A stretch of DNA of 32,439 bases from Verrucomicrobiales bacterium (GTDB lineage: Bacteria > Verrucomicrobiota > Verrucomicrobiia > Limisphaerales > CANJXF01): positions 1 through 32,439 of the forward strand of contig CANJXF010000047.1 in NCBI GenBank assembly GCA_947478865.1, in the 5' to 3' direction. Shown here piece by piece: positions 31,008-32,439 of this stretch; within the stretch, counting starts at the first letter, position 1; each line of letters opens with the position of its first letter. Under the pieces are notes generated by a model. The model had not been told where the DNA came from and did not search any database. It saw nothing but the letters and a program-made list of their open reading frames with translations. Position numbers and translations under genes: made by a program.

Positions 31008-31948
31008 CTAGTTGCCGACCATGGTGGCGACGCCGCCCAGTTTGCCGCCCAGAAAGGTGAGGACCTCATTGATGGGATTGGCGATGGCGGAGGTGCTGCT
31101 GCCGGCATAGAGCAGGCCGACGGCCCGCGGCTTGAGGGTGACATTTTCGACCAGGAGCGAACCGGAATCGCCGGAGTTGAGGAACCTGCTTCCTTTATTG
31201 GCAACCACGATTTGATTGACGAAAACCTTGGTGAAAGCGGCGCCGCCGGCACATTCATTTTCATAGGCCACCTGAATGGTGGCGTTCAGGCCGGAGATGC
31301 TGCTGGAGGTCAGGCCGGTGGTGCGACCGCTTTTCTTGACCGGCTGGCGCAAAGCGGCACTGACGGTATTGGCCGAGAGCGTGCCGATGCCCAAAATCGA
31401 ACCGCTGGCGCTGATCATCCCGGAATAGGCTTGCGCCACCCCGACATCGACATTGGACCCGGGCAACGAGCCGAGTTTGACCAGTGTGCCCACCGATTGA
31501 GCGCTGGCGGCGCTGCATTGGACGTCGATTAATCCCGGCTGGATGACCGCGCTGCCGGTGGCGGCGACCAGGCCGTTGCCGCCGGAGACAATGTCCGACT
31601 CGAGCACATGATAGTTGCTCAGGATGTAATTGATGCCATTGACCTGGATGAGCGACCCGAGTGTGCCGCCGCAGCAATAGCCATTGGCCAGATCGCTGCT
31701 CCAGCCGCCCGAGGTGCCCAATTGAATCGGCGCGGTCTGTTTGGCGGTGTTCCCGGCAAAAGCACGGAATTTCTCGGTGATTTCCACTTGGAGACCCAAG
31801 CCGCGCACCTGCGGCGGCAATGGGAGACGTCCGGGCCGAAGTCGCGCCCGTCGCTGGAGGGCGGCAGACCGAGGGCGAGAACGATCAGGAACCATCCTTT
31901 GAGTCGATGGAATAGTTTTTCCAAGGGGTTCGAATCGGCTGCGGGCAT
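31008..31948 (-). pseudogene. Secreted trypsin-like serine protease, frameshifted near the N-terminus
   Basis: The catalytic part (31008 to about 31820) has the chymotrypsin-fold triad: His in LSNYHVLE, Asp in SNVDVGVA and Ser in LNSGDSGSLLV. GLLYAGSSTSAIANPINEVL near the end is typical of this S1-like group. This frame has no proper N-terminus. In another frame an ATG at 31948 gives a signal peptide (basic KLFHRLKGW then FLIVLALGL) leading to DFGPDV. The two frames would join if the C-run read as GGG on the plus strand at 31822-31824 had one more base. So the gene is either recently broken, phase-variable, or affected by a sequencing error. A secreted protease role is likely if intact. Confidence 0.75.
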
Positions 31949-31998
31949 CGCACCACTGTGGCAGAAGCCGGGCCGGCCGTAAAATAAAGAATTGCCGC

Positions 31999-32160
31999 CA
32001 AAACCGGTGTCCCGCGAAGGGCGCGAAGGGGGCGACGGGTGATGAAAAGCTGAAATTTTAACAGGGAGGCTCAGGAGGCACGGGATAACCGATTCCCATC
32101 CTGTCGATCCTGTGTATCCCTGTTCGATAATGCCCCACGGAATCTGCGGGACGCGGGGGA
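31999..32160. repeat. Dispersed ~155-bp repeat, copy 8 (full length)
   Basis: Full-length copy with GTGTCCCGCGAAGGGCGCG, AACAGGGAGGCTCAGGAGG, ATCCTGTCGATCCTGTG and ATCTGCGGGACGCGGGGG. Its central part, including CACGGGATAACCGATTCCC, is almost identical to copy 1, at the other end of the window. Confidence 0.85.
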
Positions 32161-32169
32161 TATCGGTAC

Positions 32170-32199
32170 AAAAAAAAGCCGGATAACAAGTCCGGCTTT
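32170..32199 (-). terminator. Rho-independent terminator reading leftward
   Basis: AAAGCCGGA and TCCGGCTTT form a 9-bp stem with a 7-base loop. On the minus strand it is followed by a run of eight T. It would end transcription coming from the transposase at the right edge. The 105 bases between it and that gene hold no other feature. Confidence 0.75.
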
Positions 32200-32304
32200 C
32201 TCACACACGAAACAAAATGTTCCTGAGAACGAGATTACTTTAGCCCAATTCTCTTTTCCCGATAGTCACCAGTACTGGGGACAGCGAATGGTGGGCTTGT
32301 ATAC

Positions 32305-32439
32305 TTAGCAAACGCATAAAGTTTGGGACAGGTGGCGATAGATGAGACGCTTGCCTTGGATGCATCCGACGAATTTCGCCAGGCGAATTCCATCGGAGTC
32401 ATGGCGCGTGTTCCAGCGGAACGCGAATTCGTTGGCGTA
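32305..32439 (-). CDS. IS1595-family transposase, C-terminal part (runs off window)
   Basis: The last 44 residues of an open frame cut by the window edge. They read YANEFAFRWNTRHDSDGIRL, then AKFVGCIQGKRLIYRHL and a short tail to a TAA at 32305. The Y-x-x-E-F-x-F-R-x-N segment followed by a G-R/K-x-L-x-Y-R end is characteristic of ISXO2-like DDE transposases (IS1595 family). The catalytic domain lies outside, so activity cannot be judged. A terminator lies about 105 bases downstream. Confidence 0.75.
   Translation of the reverse strand, partial: YANEFAFRWNTRHDSDGIRLAKFVGCIQGKRLIYRHLSQTLCVC

Noticed and set aside
30924-31532. Plus-strand frame over the protease gene, Gly/Asp/Ala-rich
   Set aside because: Mirror of the protease coding strand, which carries the intact His/Asp/Ser motifs.
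196-32160. CRISPR array
   Set aside because: The repeats are long, dispersed over kilobases and internally symmetrical; the 7-nt arrays have no spacers. No cas gene is present.
1-32439. tRNA or rRNA genes
   Set aside because: I scanned the intergenic stretches for cloverleaf-like ends and rRNA-like sequence and saw none.

Overview
The window is about 32.4 kb of a GC-rich bacterial chromosome. It is dominated by one cell-surface polysaccharide (O-antigen or exopolysaccharide) biosynthesis locus, transcribed almost entirely on the minus strand from about 28.65 kb down to about 1.2 kb. I infer a Verrucomicrobiota-like host (Limisphaerales/Pedosphaera type). The reasons are the many weak Shine-Dalgarno sites and GTG/TTG starts, the abundant long intergenic repeats, and a small conserved protein at 29172-29546 of a kind I associate with that phylum. 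No rRNA or other marker gene confirms this.

Layout in the direction of transcription (right to left). The locus opens with a GT9 heptosyltransferase-like gene, then a Wzm-type ABC permease, a small four-helix-bundle protein and a Wzt-type ATPase with a C-terminal substrate-binding domain. Next comes an AT-richer cassette: a LicC-like nucleotidyltransferase, a SAM methyltransferase and a TagF-like CDP-glycerol glycerophosphotransferase. A tightly coupled run of glycosyltransferases follows (three GT2, two GT4, a broken GT4 fragment, FkbM methyltransferase, GT4, GT25-like, GT4-like). After these are a Wzy-like polytopic protein, a further GT4, an asparagine synthase, another GT4, a WcaF-like acetyltransferase, a WaaE-like GT2, a small HTH protein and a WbuB-like GT4. 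Genes in the core (about 9-28.6 kb) are mostly packed, with overlaps. In the distal part (1-7.2 kb) each gene is an island between dispersed repeats.

How the genes could work together: the glycosyltransferases would build a glycan on a lipid carrier. The acetyltransferase, FkbM and SAM methyltransferases would decorate it. The LicC/TagF pair could activate and transfer a phospho-alcohol. Wzm/Wzt would export the glycan. The Wzy-like protein is unexpected beside a Wzm/Wzt pair and suggests either two polymers or a mixed pathway.

Flanks: on the left, a plus-strand GYD-domain protein and a partial ORF at the edge. On the right, a conserved small protein with a strong terminator, a HepT/MntA toxin-antitoxin pair, a frameshifted secreted trypsin-like protease, and the C-terminal end of an IS1595-type transposase running off the window.

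The most unusual feature is the repeat content. (1) There are eight copies plus a fragment of a roughly 100-160 bp dispersed element with internal dyad symmetry. (2) There is a second class, degenerate arrays with 7-nt periodicity. These lie between genes and also, in frame, inside at least four genes, where they add low-complexity Ser/Pro/Asn-rich or Arg/Glu-rich peptide inserts to otherwise normal enzymes; they also form the start of one gene and the end of another.
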